Source: Melampsora larici-populina 98AG31 (Eukaryota > Basidiomycota > Pucciniomycetes > Pucciniales > Melampsoraceae). From it: a stretch of DNA of 40,438 nt. The stretch covers positions 1,303,752 through 1,344,189 of the forward strand of contig NW_006768780.1 in NCBI RefSeq assembly GCF_000204055.1, written 5' to 3'. Within the stretch, counting starts at the first letter, position 1. Each line of letters opens with the position of its first letter. The notes under the pieces were generated by a model. The model saw only the letters and a program-made list of their open reading frames with translations, did not search any database and had not been told where the DNA came from. Made by a program: the position numbers and the translations under genes. This document shows positions 1-10,699 of the stretch, piece after piece.

Positions 1-400
1 GTGTTGAGAAGTGGATGTGGTGAATGGGGGAATCGAACAGTGGAGTGTGATTCGGTGTAAAGAATCCGGTGTAAAATTACCCGTTTGCCCCGCTTCGGTG
101 TAAGAAATCCGGTGTAAATTTCAACTTTGGCCTGGGCACAAGACTTTTACACTGTTTTTTTTTGCACAGCATTTTCCGGTGTAAATTTTCCAGTGTAAAA
201 TTAAAAATCACGGCCGGGCAGAAGAGTTTTACACTGTTTTTTTTACACTGCTTTTTTTTACACAGTCGAAAAAAAAATTGAAACACGTGTAAAATTCGAA
301 AATACCCCCCCTTTTCTCGAATTTTACACCGGATTGTTTTTACACCGAAAGAGTCGGTGTAAATGACTCGGTGTAAAATTCTCCTACCCCCTAAATTATA
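1..400. repeat. GGTGTAAA / TTTACACC repeat array
   Basis: The octamer GGTGTAAA, usually as CGGTGTAAA, recurs about eight times directly (near 53, 67, 97, 111, 177, 353 and 369, with variants such as CAGTGTAAA). It also recurs at least five times inverted (TTTACAC near 147, 232, 244, 323 and 338). Homopolymer T runs lie between copies. There is no open reading frame of note. It may be the end of a repetitive element cut by the window edge; the family is not recognised. Confidence 0.7.
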
Positions 401-540
401 CTTGTTTTTTCGGGGGTGTTGATCATCTTTTTTTTATAATCTCTTTCGGTTTGGGCTTGGTTTACATAGTTGTACAATGATGGGATTTGAAGTTTTTCAA
501 TTGATTGATAAACAGAATGTTCATTTTCTTTACCTCCCAG

Positions 541-657
541 ACGGCTGATGAGAAGCCTTTGCTCCCCCTTCCCGACTACATCCTATGGAAGCTTGCATAC
601 GGCTCCCTTTTGGATTCAATCATTCAGCCTGCTCCAGGCCCTGTGTCATCCCGTTGA
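541..657 (+). pseudogene. Orphan 3'-terminal exon or gene fragment
   Basis: After a pyrimidine-rich acceptor (TTTACCTCCCAG, ending 540) a 38-residue frame runs to TGA at 655-657. It begins TADEKPLLPLPDYILWKLAY and ends with a proline-rich tail. The composition looks coding, with no homopolymers, but no upstream exon can be linked; about 140 bp further left the sequence becomes the GGTGTAAA array. Another short frame at 478-547 (MMGFEVFQLIDKQ...) also looks protein-like in a different phase, so this may be a frameshifted remnant. The parent gene is not recognised. Confidence 0.3.
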
Positions 658-1517
658 TAATGATTGCGGTCCTCGAGTCTCGTCAAAATGGATCGTTTAT
701 GTTGATAAAATTGACCATCGCACCACAGCCTCTGCGTCCTCGAACAAAAGTTTAAGTTTATGTTTTGATTTTGATTTCTTTAAACCCAAACCCAATTCTA
801 TCCATCAATCTTCTCTAAGTATTCTTTTTTTCAAATACATAATATCAAGTTGATTAAATATATCTCATCCACTGTGTTTTCTACAGATCAAAAAAGCCAA
901 ATGGATAGTATTACAAAAACTAGCAATAAATTGAAATATGAAAAGATCTTCAAGTTGGATATGAAAGAACTCATAGAGCTTTGTAAGAAAATGAAATGTT
1001 GGAGTCACCTGAGTGATTGTTGGTTTTGAAGTATTGAACTTGTTTTAACCCATAATCCTTTGTTGTTCGATTCCCATACTTTGGTCAATCTAATTCACGA
1101 CTTTATATTCAAAGTTCATAAAAGGGTCAAACCATTAAAACCCCAACTGATTTTCTTGAGTTCCTTTTTGTACACATATACATACCCAATTGAAGCTTAA
1201 ACTAAAACTTCAAATTTGATTTTTTTTACAAAAAAGTGTGAGGTTGGAAGTTTGGATTTCTTGAAGTTGAACTGAGGATCTTTTTGATATAGGACAAATT
1301 GATTTGTAGGTATATTGTGAAAACAATTTCATCGACAAATCATTTCAAGTGTAAAGTCCAAAAAAGAAAAAAAAACAATCCAAATGATTCCTTTTAATAA
1401 AAAAATCTTGAAACTGACATCCATAATATATCTATTTATTTTTGTAGAAATCCTTTTAGATCAGAAAAAAATCCATCAACTTTTATGTACAATATATATT
1501 TAGGAAAGTAGGATAAA
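658..1517. other. Intergenic, no gene seen
   Basis: AT-rich sequence with many stops in all frames. It presumably contains the 3' end of the exon fragment to the left and the promoter of the gene starting at 1518. No repeat or RNA gene was recognised. Confidence 0.5.
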
Positions 1518-2945
1518 ATGAATGTAATAAACGGCGACGAAACCGAAACGAAACCCAATCCGAACCTATACTCATGGACAAACCTACCAGGCTACCTAAT
1601 CAAATACTTACACAACCCATTCCTACCAAAGATCAGCTCAAATCCCCAAGCCTTTGATCGATTACAAAGTTTACTAAAAGTACCACTAGGATTTTACGAA
1701 GCTTATGATGAAGAAGTTGAAAAGACGTTATGGTATGTTAAGTTAGATAGTAGATTGAATGAACAGCTTTCTATTGAATTTGTTAAACTTGAAAAAGAGT
1801 TTAAAGAGATTGGATATTTTTTGGGATTGAACTCGGGGTATCTTATCAAAGAGATTTCTCCGTTTGATGGTGATTCGATAAGTCAGATTAGGTCATCAAA
1901 TGATTGGATTCTGTTTAGTTCTATTAACTTGAATTTGTTATTTCAACTTGGGTATAAAGATGATGAAGAAGGAAATCATGAAATTCAAGAGTTTTTATAT
2001 CAATTGAAGTTGAAGAAATTGCAAGTGAAGTTTAAGGTGGCTGTACTAGGGGTTTGGGAAGACGAATTGAACCAAGCTGAAAAGATTAAAACTATCAGAG
2101 CAGAGAATCTTAGGTTTCTTGAAGTTTGGAAAAAAGGTAAGTTTCTGCAAACCTAATTCTCTACGGGAAAAATTCCTCAAAGATATTAATTTTTTTCTCT
2201 CTAATAGATTATTTGATTACATTTACAAGTAAAGCAGCAAGTTCACATCCTCAAAACCTACAACGTTTTTTCCAAAAACTTCAATACTTGTCATTCAATC
2301 CAGAAGCTAGTCCAAGGTTCATAAGTTGGTTACACATCATAACTTTCCATCAACTAAACCCGACCAAGAAACCAAACCAATCAATCCAAAACCCATCACC
2401 TCATTCTCCAAACACGATGCGCACCAATTTCTCAAACCTCAACGCCATCCATACGATTTACAAAACAAATTCATGGCCATGCATCATGATCCAAGAAATG
2501 TTTTGTATAAAAAAAGATAAAGTTTATTTATCTGATCATTTTACCGAAGAAGAAGAAGAAGAAGGAAAAGGTTATTTTCATGAAGTTTTGTCGTTTGAAA
2601 AGATGCGAGAAATTAGTGATTCGATGGATCAAAGGTTAAGAGATTTATCAAAGAATGAAGTCAAGGTTTTGATCAGTGTTTCTACTGCTATTGGGATTAG
2701 GTTTTGGGATTTGATAGCTTTGGTGGTCGTGGTTTCTGATCTTGAGAAATTTGAATTTCAGAGGCTTGGAAACTTTTCGGTATGTCTTTTGCTTTTCTAT
2801 GAAGCTTTCATCATATATGATTTTGCTTTTTTTTGGGGGTTGGAAATTTGAACTGATGTTGGTGTGCTTGGGTTTGATATAGTGTCAAATGATGACGTTT
2901 GATGAAGTTTTGGAGTTGATGGATAAAGAAACTGTTGAGATTTGA
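1518..2945 (+). CDS. Hypothetical protein, 417 aa, three exons
   Basis: Proposed exons are 1518-2136, 2208-2779 and 2883-2945. The introns of 71 and 103 bp have GTAAGT...AATAG and GTATGT...ATATAG borders, and the phases join cleanly to TGA at 2943-2945. I do not recognise the family. There is no signal peptide and no membrane segment at the N-terminus. The first 200 residues are mixed alpha/beta with acidic and lysine-rich helices (EDELNQAEKIKTIRAENLRF). The middle is rich in N, P, H and S. An acidic run TEEEEEEGKG is followed by a hydrophobic stretch (IGIRFWDLIALVVVVSDLEK). The C-terminus reads FDEVLELMDKETVEI. It is probably a lineage-specific rust protein. The ATG is the first after upstream stops. 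Confidence 0.6.
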
Positions 2946-3291
2946 AACTTCTGTAGCTTTGTAGTTTGTCTGTTTTAATATATTTTCAGAAAATTAAATC
3001 TGTCTCTTTGGATTATTTTGTTATAAAAATATCAAGAATTGTATCTCAGAAGAAATAAAGGATTGGATTGAAAAAAAAAGAGTTTTGTAATGTAAAATAA
3101 ACACAGTGGTCATTCTTTCAAAAATAAACAATTTCAAAGTAAAAAAACATTTTAAAGCGATTCTTTCTTTTCCGATAAGATTCATTAGATTTGGATTTTT
3201 TGTTTTTTTCGTGGTTTGAATAATTCTAATCAATAAGAAAAAGTTTAGGATTACAAAATAAAACACGTGTAAAGATTATCAAATGATTTTT
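2946..3291. other. Intergenic between convergent genes
   Basis: A/T-rich 3' flanks of the 1518-2945 gene and of the minus-strand gene ending at 3292. No feature is seen beyond homopolymer runs. Confidence 0.5.
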
Positions 3292-3949
3292 TTAATTATT
3301 TTTAGTAGGTGTTAATCCAGTGACTAATTCAATCCTACGACATTCTATCCACAAGAAAAAAACCCGGTTTCCAAAAAAAAGAATCAGTCAAGTTTACAAG
3401 TTTAGAAAAAAAAGAACAAGATTTACCGATTTCTGTACGTGAAGGATCAAAAGGAAGTTGACAAAAAAACCTAAACCGCAAAGACAAAAGAAAAACCAAA
3501 AAACCATGAGTTTTGTTTTGGTTTTTTTTAGTGAAGGAAGAAGAACATGAAGATACCCTAATTTTTGCATGTATTCAAAAAGATGACGACTTTCGATTTG
3601 AAGTTTTATACAATCGTTTTTGTGTGAAGAAGTTGAAGTACTAGATAGATTAGTAGGATCTAGTGATGGGTTTCTACATAGTTCTGATAGAATCAAACCT
3701 CGACGTGGTGTATCGAATGAATAAACTGTTAGAATGAAAGATATATCCAAGTTAAGATTAGTGTGATTGGTTTTTGGATTGAGAATGAAAGAAGACTTAC
3801 CTGAGTTTGGTGATTGGTTTATGAACTATGATAGAGAAATGAAAGATGGATTAGTTTTTTGGTTTAGTGAATGAAATGTATTGAGAGAATGGAAACTTAA
3901 CTGAGTCAACTTTTTGTTTTTCTTCGATTGGAAACTTTGAGCTTGACAT
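3292..3949 (-). CDS. Small hypothetical protein, about 112 aa, five exons
   Basis: Reconstructed by hand from splice signals on the minus strand. Exons are 3902-3949, 3801-3825, 3557-3725, 3427-3470 and 3292-3344. The introns are 75-86 bp with donors GTTAAG, GTAAGT, GTATCT and GTAAAT and acceptors ATAG, ACAG, TTAG and ATAG. All four junctions keep a single frame from the ATG (MSSSKFPIEEKQKVDS) to TAA, ending IELVTGLTPTKNN. The centre carries FDTPRRGLILSELCRNPSL and a helical HLFEYMQKLG. There is no signal peptide or membrane segment, and the family is not recognised. The first and last junctions are the least certain. It is divergently arranged with mL46. Confidence 0.42.
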
Positions 3950-4109
3950 CTTGAGTTGAGTTGAGAGTGGTCATCAATCGATTGCAATGAAAGTTAAAGA
4001 ACAGGACTGATTGGTTATAAGGATAAAGTCTAATAGTCAGATTGCCATGATTTATGATATTTGACTTTTTTTTTGGAAATCCAATCCAAACCAACCAACT
4101 TATAACAAA
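3950..4109. promoter_or_regulatory. Shared divergent promoter region
   Basis: Only 160 bp separate the start codon of the minus-strand small gene from the mL46 start codon, so both promoters must lie here or overlap the genes. The region is AT-rich with T tracts. No specific binding site was recognised. Confidence 0.4.
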
Positions 4110-5300
4110 ATGAAACCCACATCCAAGTTCATCAACTCAACACTTCTTCAATCAACCTCACTCAAACCAACCTATCTATCCAAAAGACTTTCAACCGAAT
4201 CAAGTATAGCAATCAGACCCAGAAGTTCAAGTATCCCACCACCTATTCCATTACACCAACAATCAAGACCGAGTCATAGATTAGTAGTAGCTTCATTAGT
4301 TTCAAGATTACCGATCACCTTGAAAAAATTGACAAGATTCGAATCGGCTTATTATCATTATCAATCACAACTTTCGAAAACTTTGGAAACTAAATTTAAT
4401 ACTTCTTTCTTCTTTAGATCTGGATCTCAAGCTGAAAAAGAATTCTTGGAAGAAAGTACAGGGAAATCCAATCAAGTTGATGCAAGTGTTGATCAACACG
4501 ATCATCAGACGGTCGATCAGCTCGATTTGGATGAATCTAGTTTAGAAAGAAAAAAAGATCAAACTTTGTATTTGTTAGTGAAAAAGAACAGAAGTGAACA
4601 TCAATGGCAATTACGTACGTACACAACAAAAAGCTCATCCAGAAACCCCAATGCTAAAAAACCAACTAATTAATTCATGAAACTTTTTTTTGGATTCTTA
4701 TAATATATTATGTATTTTTGGGTTGAAAAATAGCACAAGGAGGTATTAAACCAAAAGAAGATTTAGTGAAGGCAGGATTAAGAGAATTGTATGAAGAATT
4801 AGGAATCGATATGGATATCTTTTCGATTGGTCATGTGCCTGCTAGTTATTATTCTTATGAATCGATACCTAGTTCATTAACTTCTACTACTTTGAAAGGT
4901 ACAAAGGTATGTTGAATAAATCTTTTTAGAACTCCCTTTTTTCAATCGTCTTTTTTTTCAATCATCTTTTTTGTTCATATCCTCTTTTTTCGTATCCTCT
5001 TGCTTCATATCCTATCTTTTTCATATCCTCTTTTTTCGTATCCTCTTCTCTGAGTTTTGATTTTTCTGAGTTTTGATTTTTGATTTTTGATTTTTTGATT
5101 TTTGATTTTTTGATTTTGGGTTTTTTGGCGAACAGGTTTGGATTATGCCAAAAAGGATTTTAAGAGGTCAACCTAAGATTACAGAAGTAGGTAAATCTGA
5201 AGGGATCATTCAGTTTGCTTGGTTAACAAAAGATGAAATTCAAAATAGAGTTAGTCAAGAATTATGGTCAGGTTTAAATCCAATTCTTTCTGAAATTTAA
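4110..5300 (+). CDS. MRPL46: Mitochondrial large-subunit ribosomal protein mL46 (MRPL46/MRPL17 family)
   Basis: Exons are 4110-4614, 4734-4906 and 5136-5300 (280 aa). The junctions give HQWQL-PQGGIKPKE and LKGTK-VWIMPKRI. The N-terminus is rich in S, T, K and R with no acidic residues until about residue 30, as for a mitochondrial import signal. The mL46 signature follows (VVASLVSRLPITLKKLTRFE, then AYYHYQSQLSKTLE), then a C-terminal Nudix-fold domain. Its Nudix box GX5EX7REUXEEXGU appears complete: G171, E177, R185, E186, E189, E190 and G192. The protein ends with the typical FAWLTKDEIQ segment. mL46 is a structural mitoribosome protein near the central protuberance. The complete box is odd because animal mL46 is degenerate there, but this may not imply catalysis. 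Confidence 0.88.
4913..5125. repeat. Simple repeats inside mL46 intron 2
   Basis: The 229-bp second intron is largely degenerate tandem sequence. It has units like TTTTTTCGTATCCTCTT and TTCATATCCTCTTTT up to about 5045, then alternating TTTTGATTTTTGATTT to about 5115. This explains why the intron is longer than the others in the window. Confidence 0.7.
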
Positions 5301-5547
5301 TTAAATTATGAAAAATAATGAAAAAAATCAAGATTGAAAGATTGAAAAAAATTGAAGTTTGGATGGTTTACCTTTTTTTTTGAAAGAATGTTGATTTATG
5401 TGTTGGTTTTTTGATTGTTTTTTGAGATGAAATAAAAAGGAATATGAAAAAAATCAAAAAATCAATAATCTTATAAATCTCTTGAGTATACAAACATGTG
5501 TTCAAAAACTTGAAGCACATGATATCTTCTGGGTGCAAGGATGTATA

Positions 5548-6316
5548 CAGTTGTCTCTGACATAACCCATACCCAAAAAATGTGGCCCAAAAGTATGGGT
5601 TTTGCTAGAGTATAGGTTACCTCAATCTCTTTCAAAAGCCATAATTATATATTTGCAGACAAAATATGGGTTATGACAAAGATTGTACAAAACAAAAAAA
5701 TAAACTTCTTAGGAAACCTTAAAAAACATATCAGAAATAGTCTGCTGCTTTGCAGCTTTAACACGTAGCAATTGGCAGTGTCTAACAGAGGCTTGATGGC
5801 CCTTTCATACCCCTGCACTTCTTGTGCATTGTCCCTTTCCAAGTAAGATAGCATGATATCCGAGGCTTTGCCGTGGTGGTGGTGGTATATTTCCTACTAT
5901 AGATTCTTTTTCATTTGCTTCTTGTTGCATGTTTTCAAATTTCTTGAAACCTTCCTCAATATTGGCCACAATGTATTTGGACAAGTTTGCAGGAAGTGTA
6001 ATGTGATTGAGTTTGTGATGTGCAGGGTGTGAAAGTTAAATGAGGTTGAATAGTGTTAGTATCAATAGGGTTTGTCTGTCAATCTTTATGTTTAGAGTTT
6101 TTCAAGCCTCCCTTCAGTCATTTTTTTTTCAAATGACCCCTGATTTTTATGGGTTATGAACTCTGGTTTCCCTCAAAAAGCTTATGGGTTATGGGGTACT
6201 ACAAAGTTATGGGTTATGTACCCACTTTCCCTGCAATTTTTCTGCAGATGGCCAAATTTGTATGGGTTTTGATGAGTATGGCTTACAGCACAGATGGGTT
6301 ATGTCAGAGACGACTG
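5548..6316. mobile_element. Mariner-like MITE (769 bp, TA duplication)
   Basis: Terminal inverted repeats are CAGTTGTCTCTGACATAACC... at 5548-5570 and its complement at 6294-6316, 22 of 23 matching. Each is flanked by TA (5546-5547, 6317-6318), as for Tc1/mariner elements. Several subterminal copies of ATGGGTTATG occur, near 5669, 6149, 6183, 6210 and 6294. No intact transposase is present; an internal minus-strand frame near 5645-5854 is a short decayed remnant. Confidence 0.7.
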
Positions 6317-6494
6317 TATGTCCTCTCTCTTTTAAATTGCTCCAAAGTTCATTGCATACTGATTTTATCTTCTCTGTCCTGGAGGAATGATTGACTTTTG
6401 CATTACAAAAGCTGGCTTACAGGATTTCAGCAAATATAATTGATGAATATGTGAAGATTGGTGAATGAACAGTAATCTTATGTTTGCAAAAGTT

Positions 6495-7240
6495 TGTCCA
6501 TGGGATTGTTGAAATTTATGGCCCTGAGTATATCAGCCCACCAAGAGAAGATGAGCCAAAAGAATGTGAATTATGTGGTTTTCCAGGTTGCAAAGGCTCC
6601 AATGGTGATATGCAACAGGTTTGAAAAAATTGTCCTACTGGCTGGGGACAGTTTCAAGGCAAGGTGAAAATGGCCACCTTGGTTCTTGAAGTGGTAGCAT
6701 CAAAGAGTACATACATCTGACACACATTATTTTAGGTTCTGGACTCTCTGAACAATATCAATGTTCTCAATTGGGACCCCCTGTTTGAATGATTTTCCAA
6801 TGGTAGGTTTTTTATCTGATTCTTTTTCACTTTCAAACTTCTGATTTTGGGCTCAACTAGGCACTGAAGATTTGTTGAAGTTTGAGGTCAAGAATAATGA
6901 GTATACACATAGGTATGACCTCACAGACAGCATTTACTCAATGTGGCCTGTCTTGATCAATACCATAAACTTTCCATAAGACAATGCTTCAGATTCTTAT
7001 TCAGAGCAACAAGAATCAGCTTAAAATGGCATCAAATGTGCATTTGGTGACATCCAAGACTGTTGGCATATCCTTGCTTGCCCATGCAGGATTTGGGAAT
7101 TTCACAATATATGTAAGATTATGTATTGTTGCATATTTCTTCACAAAATGATTGTTGAAAAATAGGAGTCTCCTGATCCCAATGTTGAGTATTATGCTAA
7201 GAACACTGAGATAATTTCAAATCACAGTGGTCTACAAATC
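6495..7240 (+). pseudogene. Decayed PIF/Harbinger (DDE_4-type) transposase
   Basis: Reading through stops, segments match the Harbinger nuclease in order: EIYGPEYISPP, GFPGCKGS, KNCPTGWGQFQGK, LVLEVVAS, LNNINVLNWDPLFE, EVKNNEYTHRYDLTDSIY, then CAFGDIQDCWHILACPCRIW. Known family members have GSIDCMHW, NDINVLDRSPLF and VERAFGVLQ at these places. Here the first catalytic Asp region reads GSNGDMQQ, the second Asp is Asn (NNINV), and there are several TGA/TAG stops and frame breaks. The copy is therefore dead. It may once have mobilised the Harbinger-like MITEs to the right. Confidence 0.75.
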
Positions 7241-7461
7241 CAACAATCTCCTACCACTTTGATCTCAAAGCATATTGATTCAAGAAACTCAGATTGATTT
7301 TGGTCTTATTCAAGGGGCACAAAATGGTTAGTCCAAAATTGTAGATTTTTCATTGTGTCAAAGACTCCTGCAACATAATGGTATCATTGAGATCAACAAA
7401 TTGGGACTTAGCAACTAACTTGTGATTAACAAATAAGTTGTGTTTACAAAAAGAGTTATAA

Positions 7462-8237
7462 GAGCACCCACTACCATGAGGGTGATTTATTGTAAATTTT
7501 GCATTCCTGAGTGCGAAATTCAATCATGTGTGTTTTCACCTAAGTTGTTAACTGCATGAAATCCACTATGGGATGATGTAACATATGATTTAACTACAAT
7601 AAATCACTGTGAATCAACCAGGTTCACAGTGGTATGATTTTGAAATGAAATTCCTTATTTCTCATAACTTTCATCCAAAAAAATCAATCAAAACCCTGCC
7701 ACAAGTTCCTTGAAAAGACAACTCAATGTCCTTTTGAAGTCTTCATATAACAATGATGAGCAGCAGTATTATGACCAACTGGTCATTGACTGTCTCTTCA
7801 GCAAGCTCCCTCCACCTCCTTAACACCCTCATAGTCTTTTACAGATAGAGCGAGGCTGTGTTGCTTGTGGTCAACAACTCTTTTGATTTGGAGTGTGATG
7901 TTTTGGAGTGTGATGTCTTGATGTTGACTTTTGAGGATGAATTTTGAAGTTCAAACTTTGAAGTTGAGGTTTTGAGGGTTGAGCTTTGAGATTTAAAGTC
8001 TTGAAGTGTGAAGCTGTGAAGTTTGAAGTCTTGAAAGATGCAGTTTTGACAGATTGGATGCATCAAGTCCTACAATAAATCAAGTTTTAAGCTTTCGTAT
8101 ATTTGAACAAGCGCATTGCAAAATGTGATGCAGATGTAGGGACTGCAAGTGTAAAACAGGCCCATAGTGGACCTGTGTGCAATTTAGCGGTAAAGTTATG
8201 ATAAATCACCTAGTTACCGCAACCATAGTGGGTGCTC
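7462..8237 (+). mobile_element. Harbinger-like MITE A (776 bp, TAA duplication)
   Basis: The left end GAGCACCCACTA (7462-7473) is the inverse of the right end TAGTGGGTGCTC (8226-8237). Both sides carry TAA (7459-7461, 8238-8240), the 3-bp TWA duplication typical of PIF/Harbinger. GGTGATTTAT also recurs inverted just inside each end. Internally it has a short PFEV-type coding remnant near 7700-7800 and a low-complexity TTGAAGT-rich stretch at 7870-8060. No functional gene is seen. Confidence 0.75.
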
Positions 8238-8529
8238 TAACTTGTCTTGAACAAAGAAAGTGATAAATGAACCGATGGAAACAAAAATACTGTGACAATA
8301 GCCAGTGTCTAACAAATAAATCATGTTTGAAAAGAAAATAACTTATGTTTAACAAGAAAGTGATAGCTTGACATTAAACAAAAAATACTGGGTACAATAA
8401 ACAAACTTGTTGAATTACTTCAATACGTGATTTAAAACTTGAGTTGTTTTGATATGTGATATAAAAACTGGTTGAGTTATTTAGACTCAAGCCTAGGGGC
8501 CTTTAGTCATTTGAAATTGATGTTTCAAC

Positions 8530-8994
8530 TTTGATTCATATCTGGCATCAGGTGCAAATTAGTAGCTGTAAAGTTGGTGACTGTGAGCATTGATCTATGC
8601 GGATACAAGTATGAGGACATGAAGGAGGTGGAGAAAGCCTGTTGAAGAGCCAGTCAAATACCAATTGGTTGTAATCCTGCTGTTCCTCATTGTTGTTTGA
8701 TGACTCCAAAAGGGTGTTGATTTGTATTGTCAAGGAACTTGGAGTAAGTAGGCATTGAGACATGATGGATGGTTTTTTGGGTGAATTTTATGAGGAAAAT
8801 ATGATCTTTCATTCCAAAATCAAACCACTGTAGATCTGGTTGAACACAGTGATCTAATTGTTGGTAAAGCAGATGGTAAATCACCCCAAAGTGGATTCTG
8901 TGCAGTTACCAACTTAGCCACAACACACATGATTAAATTTTGCAATCAGGACTGCAAGACCTATGATAAAACACCCTCAACATAGCAGGTGCTC
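8530..8994 (-). mobile_element. Harbinger-like MITE B, inverted and 5'-truncated relative of MITE A
   Basis: Read on the minus strand from 8994 it starts GAGCACCTGCTATG and follows MITE A closely for over 100 bp (AATCATGTGTGTTKTSRCC, TAAGTTG.TAACTGCA, ATCCACT.TGGG). It later shares the CTCCACCTCCTT region. The TAA at 8995-8997 is next to the end. The other terminus is not recognisable, so the start is approximate. Minus-strand remnants encode KFLDNTNQHPFGV, related to KFLEKTTQCPFEV in MITE A. Confidence 0.65.
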
Positions 8995-8997
8995 TAA

Positions 8998-10120
8998 ACT
9001 TAAGATCATATCTACATGTACTGCCATCAAGTGTAAACACCTTTGGGTAAGGGCATAAATCAATTGTTAAATAGACTACAATGTTCAATCTATGTATGGG
9101 GATGATCTTATGGATTTTGATGAGATTACTTATTAAGAATCATGTCTTGTCTAAATATCAAAACCAAGATCCACCTTTTCAAAGGTAAAAAACCCCTTTT
9201 TTGTCAGGTCTTGAATACCTTTGTTTTCTGTACTCACAACAATAGATTTGTTTGTAGACCCAAACAAAAACAAATCTGAAAATTTGTTTTGTCTTCACAA
9301 CTTACAAGTCATCATATCTGTGGTTTGTCAAATACCATTTACTTGTTAGACTTTCTCCAAAACAAAAAATCAGTTTCCTTCCCTCATAATTCTGTGGCCT
9401 TCAAAGGGGTTTATAACCTAATATAAATAGTTTATCCTTTTATCAAATCTCAGCTGTTGGCATCAATCCTGCAAAACTCTAATCTTGTACTTTGCATAAC
9501 TTCACATACTTCAATCTCAATTATAATACTAGATGAATTGCTCTGATCTATGATAGATTATAGCTCATAATAGAGATGTGTTGAAGGTATCAACACTGGA
9601 ATATCAGGGGGTTTCTTTCTAATAACATTTGTGACCAATTGAATGTGTGATCCCATCTTGATGGTCAATTGAAACTTCAGAAGGCCTGGTAATCATATGA
9701 CCAAAGCTACAGCACCCCATCTGGTGGGGCCGTGGCTGGTCCCGGGGCCACTTTTCCAATCACAGGCAAATGCATTTTTAAGGGACACTGGGTTTTTGGG
9801 AGTCAAGGTGCAGGGTGGGCCAGGGCATATACAACGGGTGGCGCGCCGACAACCTGATGTATAATACCCTATCTTGGCTGCGTACATTGCTGGTGTTCAT
9901 GATGTCTTGGGTCTCCCATACTGCTTGAGACTGACCAAGTAGCATACAAAGATATGGATACTGTGACTTGAGTGCAGAGACCAAGTGGACGAGTCCAAAA
10001 GTTACCAAGGAAAAATGGCCTCAATTACCGTCAAAAAGTTTCCCCATTCAAAATGCTCAACAACGTTTCATTAATTTATGTGTAGCTGCTTCTCAAAATA
10101 CAATCAAGAGATAATTTTCA
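8998..10120. other. Intergenic, no gene seen
   Basis: Mostly AT-rich DNA with no convincing frame. At about 9700-9890 there is a sharply GC-rich patch (GGTGGGGCC, GGTCCCGGGGCC, GGGTGGCGCGCCGAC) that contrasts with its surroundings and probably marks a repeat insertion of unknown type. Confidence 0.4.
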
Positions 10121-10123
10121 GGA

Positions 10124-10322
10124 GTACAATGTAAATAGTGCTGTTTCGTGATTTTGGGAAAAGATATTTGACTTGCCACCCAATTTGATTATGGGGTCCT
10201 TTTCTCGAAAGACCCTCGTAGACGGGGAAAAAATCACGACTTGCGACAAGTATGTCAGACGAGACGCTCAAGTTGAAGTTGAAGTCTTGGATGTAGAATT
10301 TCACGATGCTATTTACATTTTA
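10124..10322. mobile_element. Possible short inverted-repeat element (about 200 bp)
   Basis: AATGTAAATAG near 10127 is matched by CTATTTACATT near 10309-10319. The adjoining TCGTGA/TCACGA motifs are also inverted, and a second internal pair (CGTGATTTT / AAAATCACG) occurs. The arms are imperfect and no clear target duplication was found, so this is tentative. Confidence 0.35.
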
Positions 10323-10691
10323 CCCAGCAGAAGAGTTTGAAACAAATCAGATTCTTATTGATATGAATCATGATGACTTTGATTATGCTGTGGCTCGTAA
10401 TAAGGTATGAGTTTTCAAAACTGATTTCTCACTCACTCTGCAAAGTAAATCTTACATACAGAAGTTTGAACTTCAAGTTCAGTAGGCAGTGCAAGTTGTC
10501 CATTTTATGTCGTATCAATTCATCTCCTCCAACTTTTGAGAATGAAGATGAATGAAGGAACTGGATATGAAGGCTTGAGTGGCACCTTCAAAATTGAAAT
10601 TAGATTTGTATGCAAGCCTTTTGGCTCCACTCCATCGACTTCCCTCTCCTTCTGCCACCAGCGTACAGCTTGAGTCTCCTTGCAAAACTCG

Positions 10692-10699
10692 ATATTTAA
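10692..10699 (+). promoter_or_regulatory. TATA-like box upstream of secreted-peptide gene 1
   Basis: ATATTTAA followed by C/T-rich sequence (CCAGCTCCTTCCCATCTGTC...), 694 bp before the ATG at 11386. The paralogous gene has ATATTTAA at 21031, 685 bp before its ATG. The matched spacing suggests a conserved long leader. Confidence 0.4.

Noticed and set aside
548..853. 101-aa frame starting at 548
   Set aside because: Runs through UTR-like T-rich sequence. A different frame (541-657) in the same place has better coding character.
7839..8066. 75-aa minus-strand frame with K/S/T repeats
   Set aside because: Product of the low-complexity TTGAAGT stretch inside MITE A.
9693..10008. Overlapping minus-strand frames in the GC-rich patch
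   Set aside because: Short, without domain or signal sequence, and explained by low stop density in GC-rich DNA.
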